DNA of 64,000 nucleotides, taken from NCBI GenBank assembly GCA_049841135.1, contig JASGHK010000007.1, positions 372,001-436,000 on the forward strand, in the 5' to 3' direction. Numbering within the stretch: the first letter of the stretch is position 1; each line of letters begins with the position of its first letter. Position numbers and translations under genes: made by a program. Under the pieces are notes generated by a model. The model made no database searches. It was given only the letters and a program-made list of their open reading frames with translations, and was not told where the DNA came from. Of the stretch, positions 19,066 to 27,964 are shown piece by piece. This DNA comes from JACRCT01 sp049841135 (GTDB taxonomy: Bacteria; Myxococcota; Myxococcia; Myxococcales; UBA5297).

Positions 19066-20307
19066 CTAGAACGTCAACGTCAACGTCGCGGCGAGCTCGA
19101 GCTCATCGCGCAGGTCATAGGACATGTTCACGATGCCGTCGCGGAGGATGTTGGCGCCCTGCTCAAGGGAGACGGCCACCTTTGCCCAAGGCTTCGGGTG
19201 GTACACGAGCGCCAGATCCCAGCCAAACTGCTGGCTCCAGAACTCCCGGCTCGAGGTGGCCGATTCGTAGCTCTCTCGAGAGGGGTACTTGAGCACCCAG
19301 GTCCACCACACATCTCCCTCGAAGTTCACGGTGCCGTACTTGCCGAGTTTCAGAAGTTCGGCTTCGAGGTAGGGGATGGCTTGCACGGTGAATCGGACGT
19401 TCATCGGCGCATCCTCGGCGCCGGTGGACCCTACGCGCTCTGCATAGTGGTGGAATCGATACGTGCTTCGGACCTCCAGGCCCACGGAGATCCAGTCCGG
19501 AAGAACGGGCGCCTCGGCACTGAGACGGAGCTCAGGTGCAACGTACAGGGTCTGCTTGAGGCTGGCCCGTGAGGTGGGAAACCAAACGCGTAGGTTGGCT
19601 GCGAGCCTGGCCTTCTCTTTGGCATAGAGGTCCAGGCCGAGATTCTCCAGTCCAAGCTCAGTCGTGTAGCTGGCACCAAGTGACATGTCCTTGAAGAACG
19701 TCCCCGACTCGTCCGGGTCGGCGACGCCTTTCTGAAGCACGCCGAAGGTCAGAAAAGCGGAGACGCCCTTCATCGGCTTGTAGGTCAACCCGAAGTCGAA
19801 GAGGCCAGAGCGGTCGTTGGCAGGATCTTGGTCCACGACCGTCAGCTGCCGGTACTGCACCTGGGCCTGAAGGCTCAGCGGCAGCTTGTGGCCGAGGAAG
19901 CCGACCAATGTTGATGGCTCCTCGGCCTTCGCGCCCACCTCCGGCTGGGCCACGCCCTCGGGCGCCTTCGCCTCGACCGGCGCGGCGGCCGGTTCGGGCT
20001 TGGCTTCGGGAACCGGGACCGGAGTGGTCGGCGCAGCATCCGCCGCAGCGGGCGCAGCGGGCGCAGACGGGTCAGCAGGCACGGGCGCCGGCGTCGGGGC
20101 CGGCGCGTTCGGGTCGGGGGCCGGTGCCGGAGTCGGCTGCTCGGGTGCGGCCGGCTCCGCCGCCGGTCTGGCGGCGGGAGCGTCGGTCGCTGCCGAGGCA
20201 GCCTTGTCCGGGGCCGTCTCCGCCGCGGCGGGCGGAGGGTCGGCGGCGGCGCTCAGCGCGAGCGCCGGCCACGCGAGCCCCAGTGCGATGAGGCATGCAC
20301 GGAGCAT
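19066..20307 (-). CDS. Outer-membrane beta-barrel protein with Pro/Ala-rich linker
   Basis: A 413-residue protein: signal peptide (MLRACLIALGLAWPALALSA), a periplasmic Pro/Ala/Glu linker of about 110 residues, then alternating amphipathic strands (LSLQAQVQYRQLTVV, SAFLTFGVLQKG, YRFHHYAERV) ending in LAATLTLTF. A final Phe after a beta strand is the usual outer-membrane signal. It is the last gene of a three-gene unit, five bases after the metzincin-like lipoprotein gene and followed by a hairpin terminator. Role inferred: a channel or anchor that works with the two lipoproteins encoded upstream. No specific family recognised. Confidence 0.7.
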   Translation of the reverse strand: MLRACLIALGLAWPALALSAAADPPPAAAETAPDKAASAATDAPAARPAAEPAAPEQPTPAPAPDPNAPAPTPAPVPADPSAPAAPAAADAAPTTPVPVPEAKPEPAAAPVEAKAPEGVAQPEVGAKAEEPSTLVGFLGHKLPLSLQAQVQYRQLTVVDQDPANDRSGLFDFGLTYKPMKGVSAFLTFGVLQKGVADPDESGTFFKDMSLGASYTTELGLENLGLDLYAKEKARLAANLRVWFPTSRASLKQTLYVAPELRLSAEAPVLPDWISVGLEVRSTYRFHHYAERVGSTGAEDAPMNVRFTVQAIPYLEAELLKLGKYGTVNFEGDVWWTWVLKYPSRESYESATSSREFWSQQFGWDLALVYHPKPWAKVAVSLEQGANILRDGIVNMSYDLRDELELAATLTLTF

Positions 20308-20312
20308 GGTCT

Positions 20313-23300
20313 CTAGTACCCCGAGAAGTTGTTGTAGTACTCGTGGTACGCCAGCAGCACCTTGAGGCCGTAGTTGTCGAGCGAATCGGACGCGCCGCCT
20401 CGGAGCTGCTCGTTGTAGTCGCGGATGTACTGGTAGGAGACCGGGCTGCGGCTCTTGCCCGCCACCAGGTGCCAGCCGCGGTCCTGGAGGTAGGTGTAGG
20501 CGTACTCGCCGCAGGGCATCTTGTTCGGCCCGTCGCACAGCGCGCCCGAGACCGTGAACACGCCGGCGGTGTTGTCGCTGGCATTGGCGGCGTCGTACGC
20601 CTCGGCGCCGAACTCGGCCACGAAGTCCGCCTTGTTGTTGTAGCGGCGGATGGCGATGCGCTCCTTGAGCTGCGCCGAGTCGACCAGGTTGGTGTTGGTC
20701 ACCGAGGCGTAGATGTTGAGCGCGTAGTACTGGAACCAGGGGAAGGTGTCGTAGTTGGCGCCCAGCATGTTGTCGAGCACCCGCTGCGACAGCGCCTGGT
20801 TCTTGTTGCTGAAGGGCGCGTCGTACATGGCGACGTAGGTGTAGTAGTTCGGGTCGTAGTCCCACACCTCCTGCAGGTCCATGAAGGCGAAGGTGGCGTA
20901 GAGCTTGTCGGTGATGATGCCCAGGCGCAGCACGTCGCCGTAGTACGGGTCGTACTCGGTCATGTAGTTACGCGAGGAGGCGGGCTGGTTGATGATGGCG
21001 TCGTAGAACGCCATGGTCAGCCCGATGGCCGCCGAGACGTCGTTGGTGTAGTCCGCGGCGATCTCGTTGTACTCGGGGTCGCTCTTCACCGTCCCGGTGA
21101 TCTGGTCGAGGCGCTTGAGCGTGTCCTGCACGCCGCCGCCGCCCCAGTCGAACAGCGCCAGGTACCACATGCGCTGCAGCGGGAAGACCGCGTCGTAGAT
21201 GGCGTAGTCGTAGCCGCTGGTGTCCCAGAAGGTGCGGTAGGCCCGGCGGTTGCGGATCTCGTAGACCAGGTCGTAGCGCTCGATGGCGTTGAGCACGATC
21301 TGCGAGGGGGTGGTGCCCAGGTCGAAGGTGCGGCACAGGGGCGAGTTCCCGGAGTGCTCGTCGGTGCAGTAGAGCAGGTCCTTCTTCATCTGCTCCGTGC
21401 GCACCGGCGCGGTCCCGAAGATCCAGCTCAGGGCGGCCACGTCGTACTGGTGCCAGATGCGGGGCGCGCCGATCTCCTCCTGGCTGCGCACGTAGTCCAT
21501 CACCGAGGCCGTCACCTCGCCCGCGTCCATGTGCTTGGCGTCCACCGAGCCGTAGAAGTTGTGCCGCAGGGACAGCGTGTGGCCGAACTCGTGGATGCCC
21601 ACGTGGAAGGTCACCGCCTCGATGATCCGCTCGCGGTACACGTCGTCGGACTCCCAGTGCCAGCCGCCGCCGGAGGCATCCTGGACGCACTGGCGGGCGC
21701 TGGCGCCGATGGCGCTGATGGCGTCGCCGGCGTCGAACGTGTAGACGCACTTGTGCGAGAACATCGCGTTTTCGAGCTGCTCCAGCTGCTTGCGGTTCTT
21801 CTTCCAGGTGCGGAACTTCTGCAGCATCTGGTTCTGCTTCTCGATGCCATCGCGGCTGTAGAGCGAGACGCCGCCGAACGGGTCCTCGTTGTGGAGGATC
21901 TTGTCCATCGCCTTGGTGAACTCCGCGTCCACCGCCTTCTTCTGCTTGTACTCGGCCACCGGCGCCTCGGTGGTCCGGTACACGTAGGCGTTGTAGAGCG
22001 GGTCGAAGAAGCGCAGCTCGTTGAGCAGCTTGTTGTAGTTGTTCAGGAAGGCGGCCTTGTCCTGCTTGGGCTCGGGCAGGAAGTCGTCCAGGGTCACGCC
22101 GTCGGCGAGCTGGGTGTCGCTCAGCTCCATCACCCGCGCCATCTCCTGGAACAGGCCGGTGGTGAAGCGCTGCTTCTGGTCGGTCGGGGCCACCGTCTGC
22201 CCCTGGGTGCAGGCGATCTCCTCCCACTTCTTGGCCGGGTCGGGCTTCTTCTGGGCGCCGACGCGCTCCAGGTAGTCCTGGATCATGAAGCGGTAGTAGT
22301 CCTGGCCGATGTTGTAGAGGTTGACGTTGGCGCTGAGGACCTCACCGGTGCGCGGGTCGGACGACGACGGGCCGTAGCCCAACAGGCCGCGGGTGCCGTC
22401 GATGTCCTGGTGCCAGGCCACGAAGCTGTAGCGCAGGTCGCCCTGGTGCCGCTCGATGCCGCCGTCGTTCCACTCCTTGAAGTCGAAGCGCAGCTTGGCC
22501 CCGGCGTCCTCCATGATCTTGTTGGTCTGCGCCTTGATCTCGTCGGTGAACATCTTCTTGAAGTTCTCCGGGAAGCCCTCGGCGAAGTAGTAGACGACCG
22601 GCTCGGTCCGGTTCGGGTCCCAGCGCTGGATGTAGGTCTTGGCGGAGAGCAGCCCCGACTTCTCGTCGTGGAAGGGGTTCATCACCTGGATGGAGCCGTA
22701 CTTCTTGTTGACCGGGTCCTTCTCGGCGATCTCCTCGCGCTGGTAGGCCGACTGGCCGGGCCGGTAGAACGACACGCGGTACTGGATGGTGCCGGTGCCC
22801 GAGCCGCTGACGAAGCTCATCATGTCGTAGCAGCCGCCTTCGACCGTGAAGATGTAGTTGGACTCGATGACGAACTGCAGGCTCTGGTCCTTCTCGTCCC
22901 ACTCGTAGCTGCCCGGCACGGCGTGGGCGCTGACCGGGCGCACGCAGTCGTGCAGGAACTCGCCGTAGTACCAGGCCACGGTGGTGAACGGGTCGAGCGA
23001 GGTCTTCTCGAAGTCCACCTTGAACTTCTGGCGCTTGGCCCAGGGCTCCTCGGTGTTCTCCTCGAGGTAGTTGGTCCGCTCGCCGTCCAGGCTCTCGCGC
23101 AGCTTCACGTCCACGTGCGAGCCGGCGAACTCCATCATCACCCGCCCGGTGGTGGTCGCCAGGTCGTCGTTGGGGTCGGTCGGCCGGTCGATCATGAAGG
23201 TGCGGCCGTCGATGACCTGCAGCGCCTCCTCGTTGAAGCGCAGCTTGACGTACTTGGTGTCGCTCTCCATGCCCGGGAAGGCGTAGTCGCCGGCCGGGTT

Positions 23301-23519
23301 GGGCGAGCTGGTCTTGACCACGGTCACCTTCATCAGCCAGCCGTCGTCCTTGGAGTCCGGGGCCTTGGGGTTGACGTTGGTGAGCGCGGCCTTGTCCAGG
23401 TAGATGCTCTCGTCGCGCAGGCCATTGCGGACGGGCCGGTGCTCGACGCAGGAGAAGAGCAAGGTGGCCGCGGCGAGGGCGGTGAAGCGGACGGTCTTGT
23501 TCGTCATGACAGTTCTCAT
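20313..23519 (-). CDS. Metzincin-like zinc metalloprotease, lipoprotein, 1068 residues
   Basis: A large lipoprotein (lipobox LLFSC) whose middle carries an extended metzincin-type zinc site: HEFGHTLSLRHN at about 641-652, i.e. HExxHxxxxxH, followed by ASVMDYV about 20 residues later, which fits the Met-turn. This arrangement is seen in the DUF5117/DUF4953 family of bacterial zinc proteases. The rest is rich in Tyr, Asp and Trp and has no other recognisable domain. It is 15 bases downstream of the lipoprotein gene that starts at 25892 and five bases upstream of the beta-barrel gene, so all three are likely co-transcribed. Expected at the outer membrane. ATG 23519 has GAGGAG upstream; a second Met (MTNKTV) lies four codons on. 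Confidence 0.85.
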   Translation of the reverse strand: MRTVMTNKTVRFTALAAATLLFSCVEHRPVRNGLRDESIYLDKAALTNVNPKAPDSKDDGWLMKVTVVKTSSPNPAGDYAFPGMESDTKYVKLRFNEEALQVIDGRTFMIDRPTDPNDDLATTTGRVMMEFAGSHVDVKLRESLDGERTNYLEENTEEPWAKRQKFKVDFEKTSLDPFTTVAWYYGEFLHDCVRPVSAHAVPGSYEWDEKDQSLQFVIESNYIFTVEGGCYDMMSFVSGSGTGTIQYRVSFYRPGQSAYQREEIAEKDPVNKKYGSIQVMNPFHDEKSGLLSAKTYIQRWDPNRTEPVVYYFAEGFPENFKKMFTDEIKAQTNKIMEDAGAKLRFDFKEWNDGGIERHQGDLRYSFVAWHQDIDGTRGLLGYGPSSSDPRTGEVLSANVNLYNIGQDYYRFMIQDYLERVGAQKKPDPAKKWEEIACTQGQTVAPTDQKQRFTTGLFQEMARVMELSDTQLADGVTLDDFLPEPKQDKAAFLNNYNKLLNELRFFDPLYNAYVYRTTEAPVAEYKQKKAVDAEFTKAMDKILHNEDPFGGVSLYSRDGIEKQNQMLQKFRTWKKNRKQLEQLENAMFSHKCVYTFDAGDAISAIGASARQCVQDASGGGWHWESDDVYRERIIEAVTFHVGIHEFGHTLSLRHNFYGSVDAKHMDAGEVTASVMDYVRSQEEIGAPRIWHQYDVAALSWIFGTAPVRTEQMKKDLLYCTDEHSGNSPLCRTFDLGTTPSQIVLNAIERYDLVYEIRNRRAYRTFWDTSGYDYAIYDAVFPLQRMWYLALFDWGGGGVQDTLKRLDQITGTVKSDPEYNEIAADYTNDVSAAIGLTMAFYDAIINQPASSRNYMTEYDPYYGDVLRLGIITDKLYATFAFMDLQEVWDYDPNYYTYVAMYDAPFSNKNQALSQRVLDNMLGANYDTFPWFQYYALNIYASVTNTNLVDSAQLKERIAIRRYNNKADFVAEFGAEAYDAANASDNTAGVFTVSGALCDGPNKMPCGEYAYTYLQDRGWHLVAGKSRSPVSYQYIRDYNEQLRGGASDSLDNYGLKVLLAYHEYYNNFSGY

Positions 23520-23534
23520 GGGGGCGGCTCCTCG

Positions 23535-25892
23535 CTACTGCCAGATGGAGACCGCGATGGCGCGGCCGTCGTAGGTGTCGAACGAGATCTTGTTGGCGAG
23601 CGAGGTCACGCTGGTGACCAGGTTCCCGTTCTCGCTGTAGTTGAAGACGAGCTCGCACTCGCCGAAGGCGCCCGGGCCCCAGGACTGGCTCCAGGCGTCG
23701 ACCATGCTGCGCAGGTCGTCGCCGAACTTGACGTACAGGCCCTCGCACAGCGGCAGCGTGCCCTTGAACGACGGCTGGTAGAGGCCGCTGATGGTCTGCA
23801 CCTGGCAGCCGGCCGGCTGGTCGCAGCCGCTCTCGCCGTTGGAGAGGTGGACCTCGGTCACGTAGAGCGCCATCTGCGTCTCGCGGCCGTACAGGCGCAC
23901 CTCGTGGGCGGGCACGAACTCGTAGCGCTCGCCGCGCACCTGCTTGAAGAAGCCGGCCTGGTCGGCCATCACCGCGCCGGGCACGCGCAGGTCGACCGTG
24001 GCGTCGTCGCTGACCTTCAGCGAGATGTCGACGGTGCCGAGCTTGCGGTCGCTGCCGGTGACCTGGATGCCGGTGCCGCCCAGACCCAGCGGGTTGGCGG
24101 GGTTGCCCTGGTCGTCGGTCAGCCACGAGTACTCGATGCCGTAGTAGCTGGAGGAGGTCGGGTCGACGTCGGCGAGGAGCTTGTCGTACTGCTGGTCGAT
24201 CTGGTTCTCGCCCATCTCCACGGTCACCGCGGTGACGGCGCCGTAGTTGAGCGAGTACTGCACGACCAGACGCACCGGGACGCCGTCCTGCTTGAAGCTG
24301 ACGTAGCCGATGGACCAGCGGCGGTCGTCGGTCACCTCGAAACCCTTGTAGCTGGTGGGGAGGTCGCTCTTGCCGGCGGTGAAGACGCTGAGCACCGCGT
24401 CGACGAACGGCTCGATGACGAAGACCGGGTGCAGCACGGGCTGGACGACCGCCCGATCGTCCTCGTTCATGGAACGGTAGAGGTAACGGACGTCGGCGAC
24501 GACGTCGGCGACGAGGCTGCTCTCGCCCCCGTTGTAGGTGAGCGCGCCGATGGTCTCGGGGCTGTCGCTCAGGTCCGCGGGGATTACCACCCCGTACGTG
24601 CCCAGCGGGTGCCCGGGGTAGGCGGCGACGAGCGCGGCCAGGCGCGCCTCGATCTTGGCCTTGAAGACGGTGGCGATGGTCTTGGGCACGAACTCCGTCA
24701 CCGGCGCGTTCAGGTCGCGGTAGAAGCTGAAGCCGTAGAGCTTGTCGGCGTCGCCCGGGCGCTCACCGTCCTTGAGCAGGGTGTCCTTGGTCACCTGGCG
24801 CTGGTAGCTCAGGTCGATGCCGTTGAAGCCCACGTCCACCGCGTCGCGGGCCCGGTAGACGTTGTAGGAGGCGCGCGCGAGCGTCCGGGGGTCGTCGGCG
24901 GCGATGCAGTTGCTCTTGAAGGTCGAGAAGGGCTGGCCCGACAGGTCGAGGTCGCAGCCCACCTTCGAGTTGCTGTGGAACTTGGGCGCCACCTTGCCGG
25001 CCTGGAGCAGGGAGAGCTCGCCGCTGGTCTCGAACTGGGCGACCTTGACCGGGTCGATCTCGATCCACATCAGGTGGCCGTCCGGCGAGAAGTCGAGGTA
25101 GACGCCGGAGTCGCGGAACAGCACGATGGTCTCCTGCGCCTGGGCCTCATTGGCGGCGGTGTAGATGACGCCGCAGATCTGCGTGGCGAAGCAGTCCGCA
25201 TCGGCGGGCTGGAGCTTCTGGTTGAAGAAGGTCTCGCGGATCATCCGGTACATCTCGATGATGCGCTCGTGGTTAAGCCACGAGTTCTTGGTGGCCGCCT
25301 GGTTGGCGCTGCTCGTGTACTTGTCCAGCTCGACCGAGCCGATGCTCAGGCGGTCGCGCAGCGAGAAGCTGATGTTGGTCTTGGTGCCGCTGTCGCCCGT
25401 GTAGCTGCCCTCGAGCTTGCCCAGGTAGCCGGGCTGGACCACGATGCCTTCGACCAGCTTCGTCTCCTCGTTGATGTAGGCGATGATCTCGTAGGCCGGG
25501 CCCCAGGCCAGCGCGTTGCTGTAGACGTCCGGGTCGCAGAACTTGCCGTCCTCGGGGCGCCCGATGAGGTCGTTGGCGTGGGTGGGGGTCCCGTTGGCGG
25601 ACCACATGAGGATGCCGCCCAGGCCGACGTCCGGGACGATGGGCTTGGCGACCATCTTGTTGAGGACGTCCTGGGCCTCGCGCTCGTCGCAGAACCGCGC
25701 CCGGTCCACGCTGTCGCCTTGGCCGCCGGTGTAGTCGTAGGACTTGTCGCCGTCCTGGTACCAGGGGTCCGACGGCTTGTAGCCGTTCTGCTGGTCGGTA
25801 TCGCCCTCGTTGGGCGTGAAGACCTGCTTGGGACCGTCTTCGCAAGCCGCGAGCAGCCCCGCCGCCGCCAAAGCCAACAGCACGCGTCTCAT
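23535..25892 (-). CDS. Large lipoprotein, first gene of the metzincin operon
   Basis: A 785-residue lipoprotein with lipobox AGLLAAC. No family recognised. It contains long beta-rich stretches, paired Cys residues (CDEREA, CFATQICG, CDQPAGCQ, CELVFNYS) and a region (SGELSLLQAGKVAPKFHSNS) suggestive of a folded extracellular module. Start ATG 25892 has a clear ribosome binding site (GAGGAGGGTGC). Its stop is 15 bases before the metzincin-like gene. Because the pair is followed by a beta-barrel gene, I infer an outer-membrane complex; whether this protein is the protease's substrate, partner or inhibitor cannot be told. Confidence 0.7.
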   Translation of the reverse strand: MRRVLLALAAAGLLAACEDGPKQVFTPNEGDTDQQNGYKPSDPWYQDGDKSYDYTGGQGDSVDRARFCDEREAQDVLNKMVAKPIVPDVGLGGILMWSANGTPTHANDLIGRPEDGKFCDPDVYSNALAWGPAYEIIAYINEETKLVEGIVVQPGYLGKLEGSYTGDSGTKTNISFSLRDRLSIGSVELDKYTSSANQAATKNSWLNHERIIEMYRMIRETFFNQKLQPADADCFATQICGVIYTAANEAQAQETIVLFRDSGVYLDFSPDGHLMWIEIDPVKVAQFETSGELSLLQAGKVAPKFHSNSKVGCDLDLSGQPFSTFKSNCIAADDPRTLARASYNVYRARDAVDVGFNGIDLSYQRQVTKDTLLKDGERPGDADKLYGFSFYRDLNAPVTEFVPKTIATVFKAKIEARLAALVAAYPGHPLGTYGVVIPADLSDSPETIGALTYNGGESSLVADVVADVRYLYRSMNEDDRAVVQPVLHPVFVIEPFVDAVLSVFTAGKSDLPTSYKGFEVTDDRRWSIGYVSFKQDGVPVRLVVQYSLNYGAVTAVTVEMGENQIDQQYDKLLADVDPTSSSYYGIEYSWLTDDQGNPANPLGLGGTGIQVTGSDRKLGTVDISLKVSDDATVDLRVPGAVMADQAGFFKQVRGERYEFVPAHEVRLYGRETQMALYVTEVHLSNGESGCDQPAGCQVQTISGLYQPSFKGTLPLCEGLYVKFGDDLRSMVDAWSQSWGPGAFGECELVFNYSENGNLVTSVTSLANKISFDTYDGRAIAVSIWQ

Positions 25893-26043
25893 GCACCCTC
25901 CTCGAGTATCTGTGTCTGCGCTTGTGGGGAAAAAGCGCAGAACGATCCCCCGGAAGAGGACTGCAATGCAAGGCGGCCCCAGAGATGCGGGCAAAGATGC
26001 GGGGCGGCGCCCGCGCGGTGGGCCGGCGCTCAGCGACCGGCCG

Positions 26044-26748
26044 TCAGCGCGCTCCGCTGGCGACGCTCGCCGGCCTTGGGAAGGGCGTCGGCGGCGCCGG
26101 GATGTCGCTCTCGCGGTAGACGGGCGGCGCGACCGGTCCGAAGACGTGGGCCCGGCCCCCGCGCAGGCGCAGGAAGGCCAGGTCGAACAGGACCTCGTGG
26201 AAGGCGTGGCGGGTGCGGACGGAGGCGAAGTTGTCCAGGCTGACGTAGGCGTAGCCGCGCTCGTAGCCTTCGGCGGCCAAGGTGCTCTCCATGACCCTGC
26301 GCGTGGTCGCGGCGGCGCGGCGGTTCTGGAACGCGGCCAGGGTCATCGCCGCGTAGAAGTACACCTCGCCCGGGGGCAGGCAGACGAACAGGTCCAGCTC
26401 GGGGACCTCGATGGGGCGCACCGCCGCCCAGCGCACGTTCACGATTTGCCCGCCGGCGAAGGCCGCGAAGCAGCGGTCGCCCAGCCGGGCACGCCGGTGG
26501 AACGAGCCCGGCGACCGCGAGAAGGCGCGAGCCGCGGCGGAGAGCTCGTCGGCCGCGAGCTCCCGGCCGGTGAACCCCTCCGGGGCGGGCAGGGCGGCGG
26601 AGTCGGCGAGCCGCCAGCGGGCGAAGCGCAGCACCCCGAATGCGGCGACGGGGGCGAGCAGGTTCTTGGCGCGGCGTGCCGCCTGCGAGGCCGCGCGGCG
26701 CACCCGCACGTCGTCGAGCAGCGCAGAGAGCGAGTGCCTTGGGTCCAT
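26044..26748 (-). CDS. GNAT-type acetyltransferase-like protein
   Basis: A 234-residue protein with the outline of a GNAT N-acetyltransferase of the kind found in polysaccharide clusters: N-terminal helical part, then the beta core DLFVCLPPGEVYFYAAMTLA, a Q/R-rich acetyl-CoA loop region (FQNRRAAATTRRVMESTLAA) and a late strand (GYAYVSLDNFASVRTRHAF), where N, S and the Arg pair match the usual C-terminal GNAT motif. Start ATG 26748 has GGAGG just upstream. It is divergent from the polysaccharide deacetylase gene, 145 bases apart, and may act in the same envelope-sugar pathway. Family call is moderate. Confidence 0.6.
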   Translation of the reverse strand: MDPRHSLSALLDDVRVRRAASQAARRAKNLLAPVAAFGVLRFARWRLADSAALPAPEGFTGRELAADELSAAARAFSRSPGSFHRRARLGDRCFAAFAGGQIVNVRWAAVRPIEVPELDLFVCLPPGEVYFYAAMTLAAFQNRRAAATTRRVMESTLAAEGYERGYAYVSLDNFASVRTRHAFHEVLFDLAFLRLRGGRAHVFGPVAPPVYRESDIPAPPTPFPRPASVASGAR

Positions 26749-26893
26749 GGCGCCTCCGTCGACCAGGGCAAGCTGGCGACCGGTCCGCGGACCTGGAACC
26801 CTCCGCGGAGGCGGGGGCACAGCCGACGGCACGACCGGGAGGTTGCGCCGCGGTGCGGCAGCGGACACGGTTTCGCGGGGAGCGGCGAGGACC

Positions 26894-27952
26894 ATGGGCG
26901 AGGCAGGGGCGCAGCAGGGGATCCACTTCATCGGCCACGCGCAGCTGGCGGAGATCCTCCGGGTCGCGGCGCGGGTGCAGGGCGGGGTGCGCGCCCGGGT
27001 GAAGGGCTGGGTCAAGTGGCTGCTCTTCCAGACCGGCGCCCACCGCGCGCTGCAGCGCCGCCCGCGCGGCCCCTGCGGCTACGTCATCACCTACCACAAG
27101 GTGGAGCACCGCCCGGCCGGGCCGTTCGGGATGCTGGCCCTCGACGTGCCGGCCTTCTCCGAGCACGTCGCGTTCCTGGCGCGAAACTACGAGGTCGTCC
27201 CGCTCTCGGTGCTCACCAGCGGCCTCAAGAGCGGCCGGCTGCCGTCGCGCGCGGTGAGCCTGACCTTCGACGACGGCTACCGCAACAACCTGGTGCTGGC
27301 CTGGCCGGTGCTGCACCGCCACCACGTGCCGGCCACGGTGTTCGTGACCGCCGGGTTCGTCGGCACGCGGCGCTGGATGTGGACCAACGAGCTCATCGAG
27401 ATGGCGCTGCGCTACGGGATGGCCGCGGTGGGGGCGGCCTCCGGCGACTCGCTGCTCAGCGCGCTCCTGCAGGCCGAGATCCCGCCGTGGATGCGCGCCG
27501 AGGCCGCCATCGAGTACCTGCTGAGGCTGGGCCCGGACCGGCGCGAAGCCATCCTGGGCCGGCTGCGCGCGCGCTTCCCGGTGGAGCCCGACGACGAGAA
27601 CCGCTTCCTGTCCTGGGACGAGGTGCGCGCGCTCAAGGCCGGGGGGATCGAGATCGGCTCGCACACCATGACCCACCCGGTGCTCTCCGACCTGGAAGGC
27701 GAGGACGTGAGGAAGGAGCTCGAGGCGTCGCGCAACGAGATCGCCGCGCAGGTGGGCGAGGCGCCGCGGCTGTTCTGCTACCCGCACGGCGTCTTCAGCC
27801 CCGAGGTCAAGGCGATGACCGGCCGCTACTACGAGGCGGCCGTCTCGACCATCCCCGGCGAGAACACGCCCACCACCGACCCGCTCGAGCTGCGCCGGGT
27901 GGCCGCCTACAGCGTCGACGACCTGGCCTTCCAGCTGGCAAGGCCGCACTGA
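26894..27952 (+). CDS. Polysaccharide deacetylase (NodB homology)
   Basis: A 352-residue carbohydrate esterase family 4 enzyme, which removes N- or O-acetyl groups from cell-surface polysaccharide. The metal triad motifs are visible: LTFDDGY (Asp), HTMTHPVL (two His) and the later YPHG. The insert between motifs 1 and 2 is long, as in the exopolysaccharide-associated branch. Start ATG 26894 has GGCGAGGACC just upstream; the frame is also open further upstream but without a plausible start. The flippase gene follows 12 bases later, so these two probably form an operon for export of a modified polysaccharide. Confidence 0.88.
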   Translation: MGEAGAQQGIHFIGHAQLAEILRVAARVQGGVRARVKGWVKWLLFQTGAHRALQRRPRGPCGYVITYHKVEHRPAGPFGMLALDVPAFSEHVAFLARNYEVVPLSVLTSGLKSGRLPSRAVSLTFDDGYRNNLVLAWPVLHRHHVPATVFVTAGFVGTRRWMWTNELIEMALRYGMAAVGAASGDSLLSALLQAEIPPWMRAEAAIEYLLRLGPDRREAILGRLRARFPVEPDDENRFLSWDEVRALKAGGIEIGSHTMTHPVLSDLEGEDVRKELEASRNEIAAQVGEAPRLFCYPHGVFSPEVKAMTGRYYEAAVSTIPGENTPTTDPLELRRVAAYSVDDLAFQLARPH

Positions 27953-27964
27953 GCGCCCCGGAAG

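Noticed and set aside
20295..26243. A very long plus-strand open frame (nearly 2000 codons) opposite the metzincin operon
   Set aside because: It mirrors three minus-strand genes with signal peptides, ribosome binding sites and recognisable motifs. Its translation is rich in Val, His, Gly and Arg, as expected from the antisense of GC-rich genes.
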